Assembly (NCBI GenBank): GCA_019314185.1
Contig: JAFCZU010000185.1
Span: 1-6,863, forward strand
Length of the DNA stretch: 6,863 nt
Reading direction: 5' to 3'
From: Deltaproteobacteria bacterium
GTDB lineage: Bacteria; Desulfobacterota; Desulfobacteria; Desulfobacterales; ETH-SRB1
This document shows, in pieces, positions 6,339 to 6,863 of the stretch (positions within the stretch are counted from its first letter, which is position 1; each line of letters opens with the position of its first letter). The position numbers and the translations under genes are program-made. Under the pieces are notes generated by a model. It had not been told where the DNA came from, did no database searches, and saw nothing but the letters and a program-made list of their open reading frames with translations.

Positions 6339-6863
6339 TCAGGATCTGGAATATGTTATACTATCTTGCTGCAACTCCTCGATAATCTCGTCGGTCAGGG
6401 ATGGAAAAATCTCCGTAATAACTTTAACAAATGTCTCTGTTGTAACCTTGTAATCTTGCTTGGTTTTATACTCTAATTCGAAAGCCGATTGAGCAACCTT
6501 CTGGAACATGTACTCGATATCAGCCGGCGTAAATCGATCGGTAAGGGCAACGATTTGATCGAGGTCAATATCTCCTGTATTGAGTTTGGACAAATAGTGT
6601 CTCAATATCGTTTTCCGTCCTTCATCGTCCAATCCTCCAACCGGAATAATGCAGTCAAACCGTCCTGGGCGCAGCAATGCGGCATCAAGCTGTCGGATAT
6701 AGTTGGTAGCGCAAACCAGCAGAATCTTGTTCCCCTTGTTTTTTAGCAGAGGCACCTGTTTCAGGAACTCATTTGTAATCGATTTGTCAATGCGAGTAGC
6801 CATATCCCGGCTGGCTGCTATTTCTTCAAACTCGTCAATGAAAATGACTACCTCTTCGAGCTG
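6339..6863 (-). CDS. Classical AAA family ATPase (Cdc48/FtsH-like module), C-terminal part, cut by the right edge
   Basis: The visible 174 codons begin beyond the right edge; the internal ATG at 6801-6803 is not the start, because the frame is open to the edge and the residues before it are conserved AAA sequence. In order (numbering from the edge), Walker B is VVIFIDEF (5-12) and the second region of homology is CATNYIRQLDAALLRPGRFD (51-70), with sensor-1 Asn54 and the arginine fingers Arg65 and Arg68. The small helical domain has FTPADIE (111-117), the equivalent of the GAD motif of this clade. Walker A and any N-terminal domain lie outside the window. Such proteins use ATP to remodel or unfold protein complexes. 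There is no zinc-protease motif (HExxH) in the visible tail, and it ends about 60 residues after the GAD-like motif, so this is not FtsH. The partner and substrate are unknown. It lies upstream of the radical SAM gene on the same strand, but 262 nt of repeat-filled spacer argues against tight co-expression. Confidence 0.9.
   Translation of the reverse strand, partial: QLEEVVIFIDEFEEIAASRDMATRIDKSITNEFLKQVPLLKNKGNKILLVCATNYIRQLDAALLRPGRFDCIIPVGGLDDEGRKTILRHYLSKLNTGDIDLDQIVALTDRFTPADIEYMFQKVAQSAFELEYKTKQDYKVTTETFVKVITEIFPSLTDEIIEELQQDSITYSRS

Noticed and set aside
6060..6476. Plus-strand open frame of 138 codons
   Set aside because: It runs antisense over the radical SAM start, the palindromic element and the AAA+ gene's end; it has no family-like motifs and is explained by the minus-strand genes and the repeat.
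4382..6863. Radical SAM plus AAA+ ATPase as a defence or natural-product system
   Set aside because: Radical SAM plus AAA is not enough: there is no nuclease, toxin, precursor peptide or other partner, and a 262-nt repeat-filled gap separates the genes.

Overview
The window looks like bacterial chromosome of moderately low GC, most plausibly from an anaerobic Desulfobacterota-type bacterium. That placement is an inference from the hsp20-lon gene pair, a cobalamin-binding radical SAM protein with a TPR tail, and spacers full of short palindromic repeats. No ribosomal RNA or other marker fixes the taxon. Four gene loci are complete or nearly so, and two run off the window edges.

Left part (1-2329, minus strand): a small heat-shock protein (hsp20) followed 29 nt later by the ATP-dependent protease lon, apparently one proteostasis operon. 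lon is interrupted near 390-410. The frame changes exactly where about 37 nt of family-conserved sequence is missing, so the N-terminal piece stops at 390-392 while the rest of Lon continues in another frame to the left edge.

Centre (2330-4381): a 644-bp spacer between the divergent hsp20 and MFS genes holds two nested inverted-repeat elements (2380-2830 and 2539-2687), a third copy of the inner element's end motif at 2368-2381, and a 14-bp perfect hairpin (2878-2914). Next comes a plus-strand 12-helix MFS transporter of the NupG/LacY-like type. The spacer after it is filled almost entirely by an inverted-repeat element (4138-4364) that starts on the base after the MFS stop codon and contains heptanucleotide tandem repeats.

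Right part (4382-6863, minus strand): a B12-binding/radical SAM/TPR protein, then a 262-nt spacer with a 169-bp imperfect palindromic element, then the C-terminal part of a classical AAA+ ATPase running off the right edge.

hsp20 and lon have an obvious functional link (holding and degrading misfolded protein). The transporter, the radical SAM protein and the AAA protein show no clear common pathway. The most distinctive content is the repeat-rich spacers and the lesion in lon. I see no RNA gene, CRISPR array, intact transposase or recognisable defence system.
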